DNA from: Chthoniobacterales bacterium
GTDB lineage: Bacteria > Verrucomicrobiota > Verrucomicrobiia > Chthoniobacterales > UBA10450
DNA: 39,216 bases
Assembly: GCA_013815325.1 (NCBI GenBank)
Contig: JACDGM010000041.1
Span: 1-39,216 of the forward strand
Direction of reading: 5' to 3'
A program made the translations under genes and the position numbers. Positions 16,053 through 23,173 of the stretch are shown in pieces; positions within the stretch are counted from its first letter, which is position 1, and the number at the start of each line of letters is the position of its first letter. Under the pieces are notes generated by a model. It saw nothing but the letters and a program-made list of their open reading frames with translations. It did no database searches and was not told the DNA's origin.

Positions 16053-16695
16053 TGCGCGCGCGCTATGAGGTCCAACAACTATGACTAAAACTCCCAACAT
16101 TACGATTCGAGAAGCCGTGCCGCAGGACGTCGCGCTTATCCTTGGCTTCATCCGCAAGAAGGCGGCTTTCGATGGAGTGCCGCATTGGGTGGAGGCCACG
16201 GAGGAGAAATTGCAGAGTGAGCTTTTTAGTCAGCATCCTAAAGCGTTCGTTTTATTTGCCGAGGTTAGTGGCCAAGTCGTCGGCTTCGCGATTTATTTTC
16301 TGACATTCTCATCGTTTATGGCTCGACCTGGTATCTGGCTGGACGATTTGTTTGTGGATGAGAGTGCGCGTGGTCAGGGAGCAGGCAAGGCTTTGCTGGC
16401 ACATCTGGCGGGGCTCGCGGACGAGCGCGGATATGGCCGTGTCGAGTGGGTTACCGCCGCTGGCAACGCTAACGGATTAGCATTTTATCAACGCAACGGA
16501 GCGCGGGTGCAGGATGGAGTGCGCGTCTTGCGGTTAGATCGTCCTGCCATTTCGCACTTAGCACAAAATGGAGTAGCCTAACAAGTGCGCTGCAGCGAAC
16601 CGGCACCCGCGCTTCTGGTTTGTGAGTCATTGGTGTTACAACATCATTGGCTTCGGAGACGCGGCGTTTCCGGTGCCGGTCGCTGAGCTTGGTCG
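16047..16695 (+). mobile_element. Integron-type gene cassette carrying a GNAT acetyltransferase
   Basis: By the integron rule that recombination falls after the G of GTTRRRY, the cassette runs from 16047 to 16695. It contains one gene in the normal orientation, beginning soon after the first attC-like site and with its stop codon inside the R'' box of the second. No integron integrase gene is present in the window, so this would be a cassette in a CALIN-like setting or carried in from an integron elsewhere. Confidence 0.65.
16081..16581 (+). CDS. GNAT family N-acetyltransferase (cassette gene)
   Basis: The 166-residue protein is a complete GNAT: TIREAVPQDVALILGFIRKK, VVGFAIYFLTFSSFMARPGI, the motif LDDLFVDESARGQGAGKALL that contains the acetyl-CoA loop RGQGAG, and VEWVTAAGNANGLAFYQRNG with the typical NxxAxxFYxxxGF/A ending. 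It resembles diamine/spermidine acetyltransferases and the related families found in cassette arrays; substrate not determinable. The stop TAA is embedded in the R'' box GCCTAAC of attC-like site 2, as in many cassettes. Confidence 0.88.
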   Translation: MTKTPNITIREAVPQDVALILGFIRKKAAFDGVPHWVEATEEKLQSELFSQHPKAFVLFAEVSGQVVGFAIYFLTFSSFMARPGIWLDDLFVDESARGQGAGKALLAHLAGLADERGYGRVEWVTAAGNANGLAFYQRNGARVQDGVRVLRLDRPAISHLAQNGVA

Positions 16696-16701
16696 TTAGG
16701 C
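16576..16701 (+). other. attC-like site 2 (downstream of the acetyltransferase)
   Basis: GCCTAAC (16576-16582) and GTTAGGC (16695-16701) form perfect R''/R' boxes 126 bp apart. The inner arms pair as in true attC sites: CAGCGA-A-CCGGCACC on the 5' side against GGTGCCGG-TCGCTG on the 3' side, with one extrahelical A. This is the best-supported attC in the window. Confidence 0.8.
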
Positions 16702-16796
16702 CTGCGCATGCGTACCACGCGAGCCATTTCGAAGAGCGAGCAGTTCGGACAAACCGAACGTCAATCCCGTCACTTCAAAGGAGAAAAAGAGAAAAA

Positions 16797-17630
16797 ATGA
16801 ATGTCCTAAGAATTGCTGCGTTCTCTGATGGGGATAGCGGAGGCAATCCCGCAGGCGTCTTGATTGGCGATGAGCTTCCTACCGACTCGGAGATGCAGCG
16901 AATCGCAGCGGAGGTTGGATTCTCGGAGACTGCTTTTGCTATTTCGACCGGCACAGCTTGGCGAGTACGCTATTTCTCGCCAGAATCCGAAGTGCCATTC
17001 TGTGGTCATGCAACGATTGCACTTGGTGCGGCTCTCGCCCTCAGGCATGGCGACGGTGTGTTCACGTTGACCCTCAACCAAGCCGACATCACGGTTGAAG
17101 GCCGTCGAAACGGCGGGGTCATTGCCGCCGCGCTGCAGTCTCCGCCCACGCGCAGCATGCCAGCACCGCCTCAACTTGTGTCCGCCGTCCTCGGCTTGTT
17201 CGGCTACACGCATGATGATCTTGACCCCAGCATTCCGCCTGCGCTTGCCCATGGCGGAGCAGACCATCTGGTACTGGGCCTGAAAACCCGCGAAGCACTT
17301 GCCTCGATGAAGTACGACTTTAATACCGGTCGCAGCCTGATGAATCGAGAGGGCCTGGTAACCATTCTCCTTGCCTACGCCGAGACTCCGCAGCTCTTCC
17401 ACACTCGCAACCCGTTCGCGTCCGGCGGCGTCTACGAAGATCCGGCAACTGGCGCTGCGACGGCTGCTCTTGCTGGTTACCTGCGTGACATCTCGTGGCC
17501 CCACGGTGGCGTCATCAATGTTGTGCAGGGCGAAGACATGGGTATGCGCTCTCGCCTACGGGCCGAAATCTCGCCATCGCCCGGCAGCTCGATCCGAGTC
17601 TCTGGTACTGCTCGGATCATGCAGGCTTGA
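16797..17630 (+). CDS. PhzF-like isomerase/epimerase family protein (copy 1)
   Basis: The product (277 residues from the ATG at 16797, preceded by AAAGGAG) matches the PhzF/DapF-like fold: FSDGDSGGNPAGVLIGDELP, the catalytic-acid region GFSETAFA with Glu44, the FSPESEVPFCGHATIALGAA loop, and the C-terminal EDPATGAATAALAGYLRD. Real PhzF isomerises an early phenazine intermediate, but most relatives have unknown substrates. An in-frame ATG upstream at 16647 exists but precedes the attC end. As it begins about 95 bp after attC site 2 it may be a second cassette whose own attC has been lost; its 3' flank is gene debris. A distant paralogue lies at 18506. Confidence 0.82.
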   Translation: MNVLRIAAFSDGDSGGNPAGVLIGDELPTDSEMQRIAAEVGFSETAFAISTGTAWRVRYFSPESEVPFCGHATIALGAALALRHGDGVFTLTLNQADITVEGRRNGGVIAAALQSPPTRSMPAPPQLVSAVLGLFGYTHDDLDPSIPPALAHGGADHLVLGLKTREALASMKYDFNTGRSLMNREGLVTILLAYAETPQLFHTRNPFASGGVYEDPATGAATAALAGYLRDISWPHGGVINVVQGEDMGMRSRLRAEISPSPGSSIRVSGTARIMQA

Positions 17631-17734
17631 ACGGACAAACTCGCCACTATTCACTACTCTGGGGTCAGTCCTAAGTTTCAACTATTTGTCGCGGCCAACG
17701 CCACCATGCTCGACTCTTGAACGCGCCGAAATTC

Positions 17735-17930
17735 CCTCTCCTCGATGCAGGTGGCGTGGGACACCGCTATCTGCCATTGCAAAGCGTGAAGATCGGTTAT
17801 GAAGGACAACCCATCGTGGGCGTGTGGTAGCGGAGACATTCGAGGAAGCGACGCATGCGGCGACCCTCGTGCGCGCGAGTTATCGCCCGCCGACGCCGTT
17901 CGAGATCGATTTTCGTCGTCGTCTCGATTC
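17735..17930 (+). pseudogene. Fragment of a xanthine dehydrogenase-type molybdopterin-binding subunit
   Basis: One frame encodes HRYLPLQSVKIGYEGQPIVG and, after a one-base shift near 17824, VVAETFEEATHAATLVRASY RPPTPFEIDF. Together they resemble the PLQxxxVxYxGQPIxxVVAET region of molybdenum hydroxylase large subunits. Only about 60 residues of a usual 700-plus remain, broken by a frameshift. No other part of the gene is nearby. Confidence 0.65.
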
Positions 17931-17973
17931 AAACAGGACCTTTGAGCTTTATGCTATGCGTCCAGGGAGAGAG

Positions 17974-18075
17974 CCTTGCGCCCGGCTCTTTCAACGCATT
18001 CATCGCCAGTTGATATGGACCTGGACCGTAGCTGATACGCGCCACTCCCAATCTCGCGAGTTCCTCTTTCTGAAA
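17974..18075 (-). pseudogene. Fragment of an isocitrate lyase/PEP mutase family protein
   Basis: On the minus strand, the stretch KEELARLGVARISYGPGPYQ, then LAMNALKE matches the C-terminal strand and helix of the isocitrate lyase/phosphoenolpyruvate mutase family (LxxLGVARVSxGP). The rest of the protein is absent. It lies beside the molybdenum-hydroxylase fragment and faces the other way. Confidence 0.55.
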
Positions 18076-18140
18076 AGCGAACCAGCGGAGCGCGAACGAG
18101 CCCCCCACAAAGTTTCGTTCGGACGTTTCCGGTTTGCGAC

Positions 18141-18177
18141 TTGACAGAGGTTTCGTCATTTCGCAAATTAACGAAAT
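18141..18177 (+). promoter_or_regulatory. ArsR-type promoter-operator
   Basis: A consensus -35 TTGACA (18141-18146) is followed after 17 bp by a weak -10 CAAATT (18164-18169). The dyad ATTTCG-N8-CGAAAT (18158-18177) overlaps the -10 and ends one base before the ArsR start codon, so a bound dimer would block the promoter. The transcript would be nearly leaderless. Inference from symmetry and spacing. Confidence 0.5.
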
Positions 18178-18178
18178 A

Positions 18179-18502
18179 ATGAGCCGACATAGAAAGCTAT
18201 CCGTGCGACTCGGAGTCTACAAAGCGCTCGCCAATGACAAACGATTGCGGATTCTCGAGTACCTGAAGGATCCTGTGGCTCACTTTTCGCCGCAGGTTGA
18301 TGGCGACCTGGTTGAGGATGGCGTCTGCGCCGATTTCATCCGTGCGAAGCTTGGCCTAAGTCCCGCGACGGCCACGCAGCACCTGAAAGTCTTAGCCGGT
18401 GCCGGACTGATCCGAGGAAAGCGGGTCAAGCAATGGATCTTTTACAAACGATGTGAAGACCAAATAACCAAAGTAAAGGCGGTACTCGCGCAGGAACTTT
18501 AA
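18179..18502 (+). CDS. ArsR/SmtB-like winged-helix regulator
   Basis: The 107-residue protein has YKALANDKRLRILEYLKDPV, then DGDLVEDGVCADFIRAKLGL, SPATATQHLKVLAGAGLIRG (recognition helix and turn) and KRVKQWIFYKR. This subfamily (VEDGVCxxFI followed by wHTH) is a common type of ArsR-like repressor; a metal-binding CxC is not present, so an organic ligand or a redox cue is more likely. The start at 18179 is preferred over the upstream ATG at 18134 because the operator dyad sits between them. It is the first gene of a tight operon with PhzF-OCD-ABM. Confidence 0.82.
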   Translation: MSRHRKLSVRLGVYKALANDKRLRILEYLKDPVAHFSPQVDGDLVEDGVCADFIRAKLGLSPATATQHLKVLAGAGLIRGKRVKQWIFYKRCEDQITKVKAVLAQEL

Positions 18503-18505
18503 CCG

Positions 18506-19378
18506 ATGCATTCGATTGCATATCACCATGTTGACGTCTTTGCCCCGCGAGCCTTCACCGGGAACAGCTTGACGGTTTTTCCTGAGGCTGAGGGATTGAA
18601 TGGGGCGCAAATGCTGGCCATCACGCGCGAGTTGCGCCACTTCGAGAGTATCTTTCTTCAACCTACGGATACTCCGAATACCTATCGCGCCCGGGTTTTC
18701 GACCTGATCGAGGAACTGGATTTTGCAGGTCATCCGATCCTAGGAGCGGCAAGTGTGCTCCACGATCTCAGGCACAGCGTCGAGAAAGAGACTTGGTCGT
18801 TCGTACTGAACACCAAGACTGTCACAGCGACGACATCCTGTAATGAAAATGGCCACAGCGCGCTTCTTGATCAAGGGAAGCCGGAGTTCTTCGGCGAAGT
18901 TCAGCAGACGTTCCTGGGAGAACTCGTCGCTGCACTGAACCTCAGCCTCTCTGATCTTTCCTCTCGTTTCCCTCCCGAAGTCATTTCAACCGGATTGCGG
19001 TATCTCGTTGTTCCGATTGAATGCGGACTTGATCGAGCTCGCATCGTCCATCGGAATTTCGATGCGTTGCTGGCCACGGTCGGAGCGCAGTTCGCCTATG
19101 TGCTCGATGTGAATGCGCTGGAAGGACGACACTGGAATAACAACGGCCTGCTAGAGGATGTTGCGACGGGCAGCGGAGCCGGCACCGTCGGTGCCTACGT
19201 GGTAAAAAGGGAGCGGGTCCCTGCTAACCAAGAGTTCATACTTCAGCAGGGCCGATTTACAGGACGCCCGAGTGAAATACGAGTTCTTGGAACCGGGTCC
19301 AGCTCGCATGTGTGCAGTGTTTTGGTCGGCGGGGAAGTTGCTCGGGTCGGACGCGGGGTGCTGGAGACGTTACCGTGA
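18506..19378 (+). CDS. PhzF-like isomerase/epimerase family protein (copy 2)
   Basis: The 290 residues contain the family signatures YHHVDVFAPRAFTGNSLTVF, ITRELRHFESIFLQPTDTP with Glu47 in the catalytic position, ELDFAGHPILGAA, STGLRYLVVPIECGLDRA and DVATGSGAGTVGAYVVK. It starts 3 bp after the ArsR stop and its stop overlaps the next start in GTGA fashion. It probably catalyses a racemisation or isomerisation on an amino-acid-like substrate, consistent with the ornithine-cyclodeaminase-like partner, but the substrate is unknown. Confidence 0.85.
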   Translation: MHSIAYHHVDVFAPRAFTGNSLTVFPEAEGLNGAQMLAITRELRHFESIFLQPTDTPNTYRARVFDLIEELDFAGHPILGAASVLHDLRHSVEKETWSFVLNTKTVTATTSCNENGHSALLDQGKPEFFGEVQQTFLGELVAALNLSLSDLSSRFPPEVISTGLRYLVVPIECGLDRARIVHRNFDALLATVGAQFAYVLDVNALEGRHWNNNGLLEDVATGSGAGTVGAYVVKRERVPANQEFILQQGRFTGRPSEIRVLGTGSSSHVCSVLVGGEVARVGRGVLETLP

Positions 19379-20355
19379 GTTTGCCGATCATAGCTGCTGA
19401 TCAACTGCGACAGCTCGTCGGCTTCGAGGACCTGATTGAACCTGTGTCTCGCGCATTTCAGGATTTCAGCCTGGGCCTCGCCGCGAGCGAACTAATCGTG
19501 ATGTTCCCCGCGCCTAAGCCAGAGCTAGGTGACGTTTACGTGAAGACGGGCAATATCCAAGGCCACCACTCCTACATCGTTAAAGTTTCGCCATGGTTCG
19601 CCGTGAACAAGGAGGGCGGTCAGTCGCAGGGCGGCTTCATCGCCGTATTCGACGCGCACACTGGCCATACCTCCGCGATCTTAAATGAAGAACACTACCT
19701 TTCGGACATCCGAACAGCGGCCGCCGGGGCGCTGGCTGCGCGGGTTCTGACACCGCAGCGTGTTAAGACTGCCGTAGTCGTTGGCACGGGTGTGCAGGCG
19801 TACTGGCAACCGCAGGCGCTATTCCATGAACGCCCATTCGAAGAACTTGTTGTTTGGGGACGCGATCCAGTTAAGGCGCAGCGGTTGGTTGAGCGGCTGC
19901 GGCCGAGACTCGAGCGCGTGCAGATCAGGACGTCAGACAACCTTGAGGAGGCGGTCCGCCAAGCCGACGTGGTCATGACGACCACGCCTGCAAAAGAGCC
20001 GCTCATCAAAGGAGAATGGTTACACCCCGGACAGCACATCACCGCCGTCGGGGCCGATGATTCGACGAAGTGCGAACTCGATGCCGAGTGTTTTCACCGT
20101 GCTGACTATATTGCGGTGGACAGCCTTGAATCTGCTAAAGAGCACGGCGACGTTCACCGCCACATCGCAAGGGGAGCAATCGAACCCGACTGCGTGGATG
20201 GTGAAATTGGAGAGATTCTGGCGGGCCGGATTAACGGGCGAACATCGCAGGAACAGATCACGATTGCCAAGTTCATCGGGCTAGGTGGGCAGGATCTCGC
20301 CGCCGCCGAAGTTGTCCTTGAGAGACTGGAGTTATCTAACAGGAGCCCATCGTGA
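19375..20355 (+). CDS. Ornithine cyclodeaminase/mu-crystallin family protein
   Basis: Starting at GTG 19375 (overlapping the PhzF stop), the 326-residue product has the OCD/mu-crystallin pattern: VYVKTGNIQGHHSYIVKVSP with the substrate-loop lysine, SDIRTAAAGALAARVLTP, the NAD-binding loop VVVGTGVQAYWQPQAL, VWGRDPVKAQRLVERLRP, then TTTPAKEPLIKGEWLHPGQH and ADYIAVDSLESAKEHGD. These enzymes deaminate ornithine or reduce cyclic imines. An upstream ATG at 19312 would overlap the preceding gene by 67 nt, so the GTG start is chosen. The overlap indicates translational coupling with PhzF. Confidence 0.88.
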   Translation: MSLPIIAADQLRQLVGFEDLIEPVSRAFQDFSLGLAASELIVMFPAPKPELGDVYVKTGNIQGHHSYIVKVSPWFAVNKEGGQSQGGFIAVFDAHTGHTSAILNEEHYLSDIRTAAAGALAARVLTPQRVKTAVVVGTGVQAYWQPQALFHERPFEELVVWGRDPVKAQRLVERLRPRLERVQIRTSDNLEEAVRQADVVMTTTPAKEPLIKGEWLHPGQHITAVGADDSTKCELDAECFHRADYIAVDSLESAKEHGDVHRHIARGAIEPDCVDGEIGEILAGRINGRTSQEQITIAKFIGLGGQDLAAAEVVLERLELSNRSPS

Positions 20356-20723
20356 TCTTACGCACTTGGGGTGCACGCACGCCCGTTGAGTGCGCGGACG
20401 CTTTCTACCATCACTTGCTCGCAACCGGGATCGCGGACTACCGAAAGATAGCTGGTTGCCGTGAAGTTCACTTAGTGCGACGGGACGAGGGCGGCGTCAC
20501 TCATTTTCTGCTGTTGTCATTCTGGGATTCGCTCGATGCAATTCGCACTTATACAGGCGAAAACTTTGAAGTCGCAGTTCTCTATCCCGGAGATGAGGCG
20601 TATCGCTTAGACCCGGATCACTTCGTCCATCATTTCGACACCGTAAGCACTGATCCGTCCGCCGCCGACGCCCGTTCGGAGGCCGAGATCGGCCCGACGC
20701 TCACCGATGCGACGGGTAGTTGA
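20352..20723 (+). CDS. Antibiotic biosynthesis monooxygenase (ABM) family protein
   Basis: It starts at a GTG overlapping the OCD stop (GTGA), preceded by AGGAG ten bases upstream. The 123 residues contain the ABM-type ferredoxin-like core: IADYRKIAGCREVHLVRRDE, GVTHFLLLSFWDSLDAIRTY and TGENFEVAVLYPGDEAY. ABM proteins are small dimeric monooxygenases or heme-degrading enzymes; this one has no diagnostic residues for either. It ends the coupled ArsR-PhzF-OCD-ABM operon; the last 25 residues are disordered-looking. Confidence 0.78.
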   Translation: MILRTWGARTPVECADAFYHHLLATGIADYRKIAGCREVHLVRRDEGGVTHFLLLSFWDSLDAIRTYTGENFEVAVLYPGDEAYRLDPDHFVHHFDTVSTDPSAADARSEAEIGPTLTDATGS

Positions 20724-20737
20724 TCTTATTTTCGTTA

Positions 20738-20899
20738 GTAAAACTGCCCACTATTAAAAAATGAAAGTCGATGAAAGACAATTGGCGCGATTCCAATTTT
20801 AAAAAGATTTCCATCTCCGAGGATTGGTTCGAGGTCTATGAGATTACGACCAACCTTTTCGTTTTCTACGAGCCTCGTCACTACGAGCAGACTATCGCC
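20738..20899 (+). repeat. Direct repeat matching 15742-15903 (intact, downstream copy)
   Basis: This copy starts just after the ABM gene and runs into codon 43 of the intact MBL gene. Both copies are 162 bp, in the same orientation and 4,996 bp apart, with only scattered differences. The bracketed block contains the cassette, both PhzF genes and the OCD/ABM operon. Confidence 0.9.
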
Positions 20900-21622
20900 A
20901 ACCTGGTGATAGGACAGCAAAAGGCGGCCCTGATCGACACGGGTTGTGGAATTGGCAACCTACGTAAGGCCGTAGAAGAGGTAACCGATAAACCGGTGGT
21001 AGTTATCAACACCCACACCCATCCCGATCATCTCGGCAGTAACCGCCAATTTGATGAAATTGCCATGTATGACCACCCATTGTCTCATCGCGTCGCGGCA
21101 AGAGGAGTATCCCATCAGATCATGCAGACCGAAATTCTGGCTGAAAGCCTGGTGATCAAACCTTGGCCCCGAGGTTTTGATCCGAGCAGTTTTGCTCTGC
21201 CATCGTTTGAGGTCAGTCATTGGCTGCGGGACGGTGACCGGCTCAGTCTTGGTGGCCGGGATTTGGAGGCGATCCACACGCCCGGTGAGGCTGCGGATCA
21301 CATTTGCCTGCTGGACAGGGCTGACCGGATACTTTTCTGCGGTGATATTTTGCTTCATGGACCAGTATGGACGCATTTGGAAGGCGGCAGTCTGAAAGAC
21401 CTGATAACGAGTTACCGGAGACTGATGGGTTATTTCGATGATTTTGACCATCTGATGCCCAGCCACAACGAACCCTGGCTCGACAAGGACCTTTTACCCG
21501 AAACTCTGGCCGGGGCCGAAAAAGTAGTCTCTGGTCAAGCCGAGTCTCGGGAAATTATCGATCCCTGGAACAGACGGCTGAGGCAGTATTCCTTTGGTCG
21601 ATTCGAAATATTAACCAATTAG
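20771..21622 (+). CDS. MBL-fold metallohydrolase
   Basis: The 283-residue protein is an intact metallo-beta-lactamase fold: KAALIDTGCGIGNLRKAVEE, the metal motif INTHTHPDHLGSNRQFDEIA (HxHxDH at residues 82-87), LEAIHTPGEAADHICLLDRA with a third metal histidine, LFCGDILLHGP with the bridging aspartate, and LMPSHNEPW with the last histidine. All metal ligands are present, so a dinuclear zinc or iron hydrolase is likely; the substrate is open. Its 5' end is duplicated at 15742. The EthD gene follows 8 bp after the stop, so the two are cotranscribed. Confidence 0.9.
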   Translation: MKDNWRDSNFKKISISEDWFEVYEITTNLFVFYEPRHYEQTIANLVIGQQKAALIDTGCGIGNLRKAVEEVTDKPVVVINTHTHPDHLGSNRQFDEIAMYDHPLSHRVAARGVSHQIMQTEILAESLVIKPWPRGFDPSSFALPSFEVSHWLRDGDRLSLGGRDLEAIHTPGEAADHICLLDRADRILFCGDILLHGPVWTHLEGGSLKDLITSYRRLMGYFDDFDHLMPSHNEPWLDKDLLPETLAGAEKVVSGQAESREIIDPWNRRLRQYSFGRFEILTN

Positions 21623-21629
21623 CAAGATC

Positions 21630-21965
21630 ATGATTGCCGTGACCATTCTTTATCCAGCGAAAGAAGCCGCTCACTTTGATGCGACCTACTATGTCGAAAC
21701 CCATATGCCGGCGAGCATGCACAGACTTAGAAGCGCCCTGCGAGGTGTGACCGTTTCCCAAGGTGTCACCGGCATTCCGCTCGGTTCTCCGCCGCCGTAC
21801 TTCGCTGTCTGTGAGTTGCTCTTTGATTCCACCGACGCCTTTCTCGCCGCCTTCTCTCCTCATGCGGAGTGGTTGCAAGGCGACATCAAGAAATACACCG
21901 ACGTCGAACCAGTCATCCAGATAAGCGAGGTAAAGATACACCGGCAATTTGTCGCGCAGTTATGA
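21630..21965 (+). CDS. EthD family protein
   Basis: The 111 residues begin MIAVTILYPAKEAAHFDATY, then YVETHMPASMHRLRSALRGV, GSPPPYFAVCELLFDSTDAF; this is the EthD/dabb-like ferredoxin-like fold, with the N-terminal FDxxYYxxxHxP pattern (DATYYVETHMP) typical of EthD. EthD members act in ether or small-molecule breakdown. It follows the MBL gene by 8 bp and precedes the EVE gene by 17 bp, consistent with one operon. Confidence 0.82.
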   Translation: MIAVTILYPAKEAAHFDATYYVETHMPASMHRLRSALRGVTVSQGVTGIPLGSPPPYFAVCELLFDSTDAFLAAFSPHAEWLQGDIKKYTDVEPVIQISEVKIHRQFVAQL

Positions 21966-21982
21966 ATGGATGAGGCTCAGCA

Positions 21983-22411
21983 ATGGAGTGTTGGATCAAT
22001 ACAGTATCCAGAGATCACGTCCTTCTTGGAAAGAAGGACGGCTTCATTCAAGCAGGACACGGCAAGGCTTCACCACTCAAGAAACTCTCGAAGGGAGACG
22101 ACGTAATCTACTACTCGTCTCGGACATCCCTCAAAAATGGCGAGCCGCTCCAGCGCTTCACCGCGATCTGCCGCATTAAAGACGATTTGATCTACCAAGC
22201 CGAAACGAAATTATCTTTCTGCCCGTACCGAAGAGACGCGATTTACTTTGATGTGACTGAGGTAGAAATAAGGCCTCTGATTCCATGTCTATCCTTCATT
22301 AAGAACAAACAATCATGGGGCTACATGTTCCGGGTTGGTCTCTTCACCATCCCTAAAGCCGACTTCGATCTGATCGCAAAGCAGATGAAGCTAAGATCGC
22401 GGGACCGTTAG
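21983..22411 (+). CDS. EVE domain protein
   Basis: The 142-residue protein starts MECWINTVSRDHVLLGKKDG and contains GDDVIYYSSRTSLKNGEPLQ and FTAICRIKDDLIYQAE, then PCLSFIKNKQSWGYMFRVGLF: the EVE fold, which resembles PUA/YTH readers and binds modified nucleobases in DNA or RNA. EVE proteins occur both in housekeeping roles and in defence operons, for example with modification-dependent nucleases. No nuclease lies next to it, so its partner is unknown. The start is preceded by a purine-rich stretch without a strong RBS. Confidence 0.8.
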   Translation: MECWINTVSRDHVLLGKKDGFIQAGHGKASPLKKLSKGDDVIYYSSRTSLKNGEPLQRFTAICRIKDDLIYQAETKLSFCPYRRDAIYFDVTEVEIRPLIPCLSFIKNKQSWGYMFRVGLFTIPKADFDLIAKQMKLRSRDR

Positions 22412-22535
22412 AATCACGGCTTAGCTAGGCGCTCTTTTTCTATCCAAGGAGATGCCGAGGTCTTCCCGAAGCTTTCGCCGGTCGAGCGCTGTTAAGCGCG
22501 GCAACTTTGGCAATGTTCGGCTCGATCGCATCCGG

Positions 22536-22865
22536 TTATTTTCCTTCCTCGCCAAGATGCGAAAACCAGGAGCGATCCTCGACCAGGATGCAGCGCGATT
22601 TCTCGGCGTGCGCGAGATTCTCTCGCGCCTCCAGATCCGACATGAGCTTCTCCCGGTAAGCCTCGTAAGCAGTCAGGTTCTCAAAACCAATCAGCGCCAG
22701 AGCGATATTATCCGCACCGCCAAGCCCTTTCTTCGGAAGAAAATAGCCGAGCGGCTTGCCGCCGCAGCGACGGATGATCCCACCTTCCATCCAGCGGCGT
22801 GCATAAGCTTCGAAGTCTCCCAGCTTATGCGGATCAATCGTGTAGCGGATGCAATGGTAGATCAT
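22536..22865 (-). CDS. NIPSNAP family protein
   Basis: The 109 residues start MIYHCIRYTIDPHKLGDFEA and contain YARRWMEGGIIRRCGGKPLG, DNIALALIGFENLTAYEAY, then LVEDRSWFSHLGEEGK. This is the bacterial NIPSNAP/dabb-like ferredoxin fold with the common IxRCGGxxLGYFLP turn. Function unknown; such proteins accompany small-molecule enzymes. It stands alone, convergent with the EVE gene. 22412-22535 carries no gene. Confidence 0.8.
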   Translation of the reverse strand: MIYHCIRYTIDPHKLGDFEAYARRWMEGGIIRRCGGKPLGYFLPKKGLGGADNIALALIGFENLTAYEAYREKLMSDLEARENLAHAEKSRCILVEDRSWFSHLGEEGK

Positions 22866-23173
22866 CCACCCAGATTATTGGGCGTCGCGGGCTTGTTCAA
22901 TTCATTTACGGATGAAATGTGAGGAGGGCGATCGCAGACTTCAAAAACCGCCCATTGCGCCATTCGACGGCAAACCGTGGCATCGAGCTGAGGATCAGCA
23001 GCGCAATGTTCTCTCGGTGAACCGCGATCCAGACTTCGATTTTGTCGCTCGCAAGAAGGAGGTCTTTATGGGTTTGCGTTGAAAAAACACTTTCTTTTCG
23101 AGCGAGGGGCGGGTCCGGGATGCAGGCTTCGTTGGTTTTCGCAAGCTGAAGAGAGCGCGGATGACGGCGACGG
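22866..23173. other. Intergenic stretch with no recognised gene
   Basis: Between the NIPSNAP start and the MOSC stop there is a minus-strand open frame of up to 117 codons (VFSTQTHKDLLLASDKIEVW at its middle), but it overlaps the MOSC gene, has no family resemblance I know and no clear ribosome site. I see no terminator or RNA gene here. Confidence 0.4.

Noticed and set aside
22452-22922. Plus-strand frame opposite the NIPSNAP gene
   Set aside because: Antisense to a clear NIPSNAP protein, with no recognisable domain.
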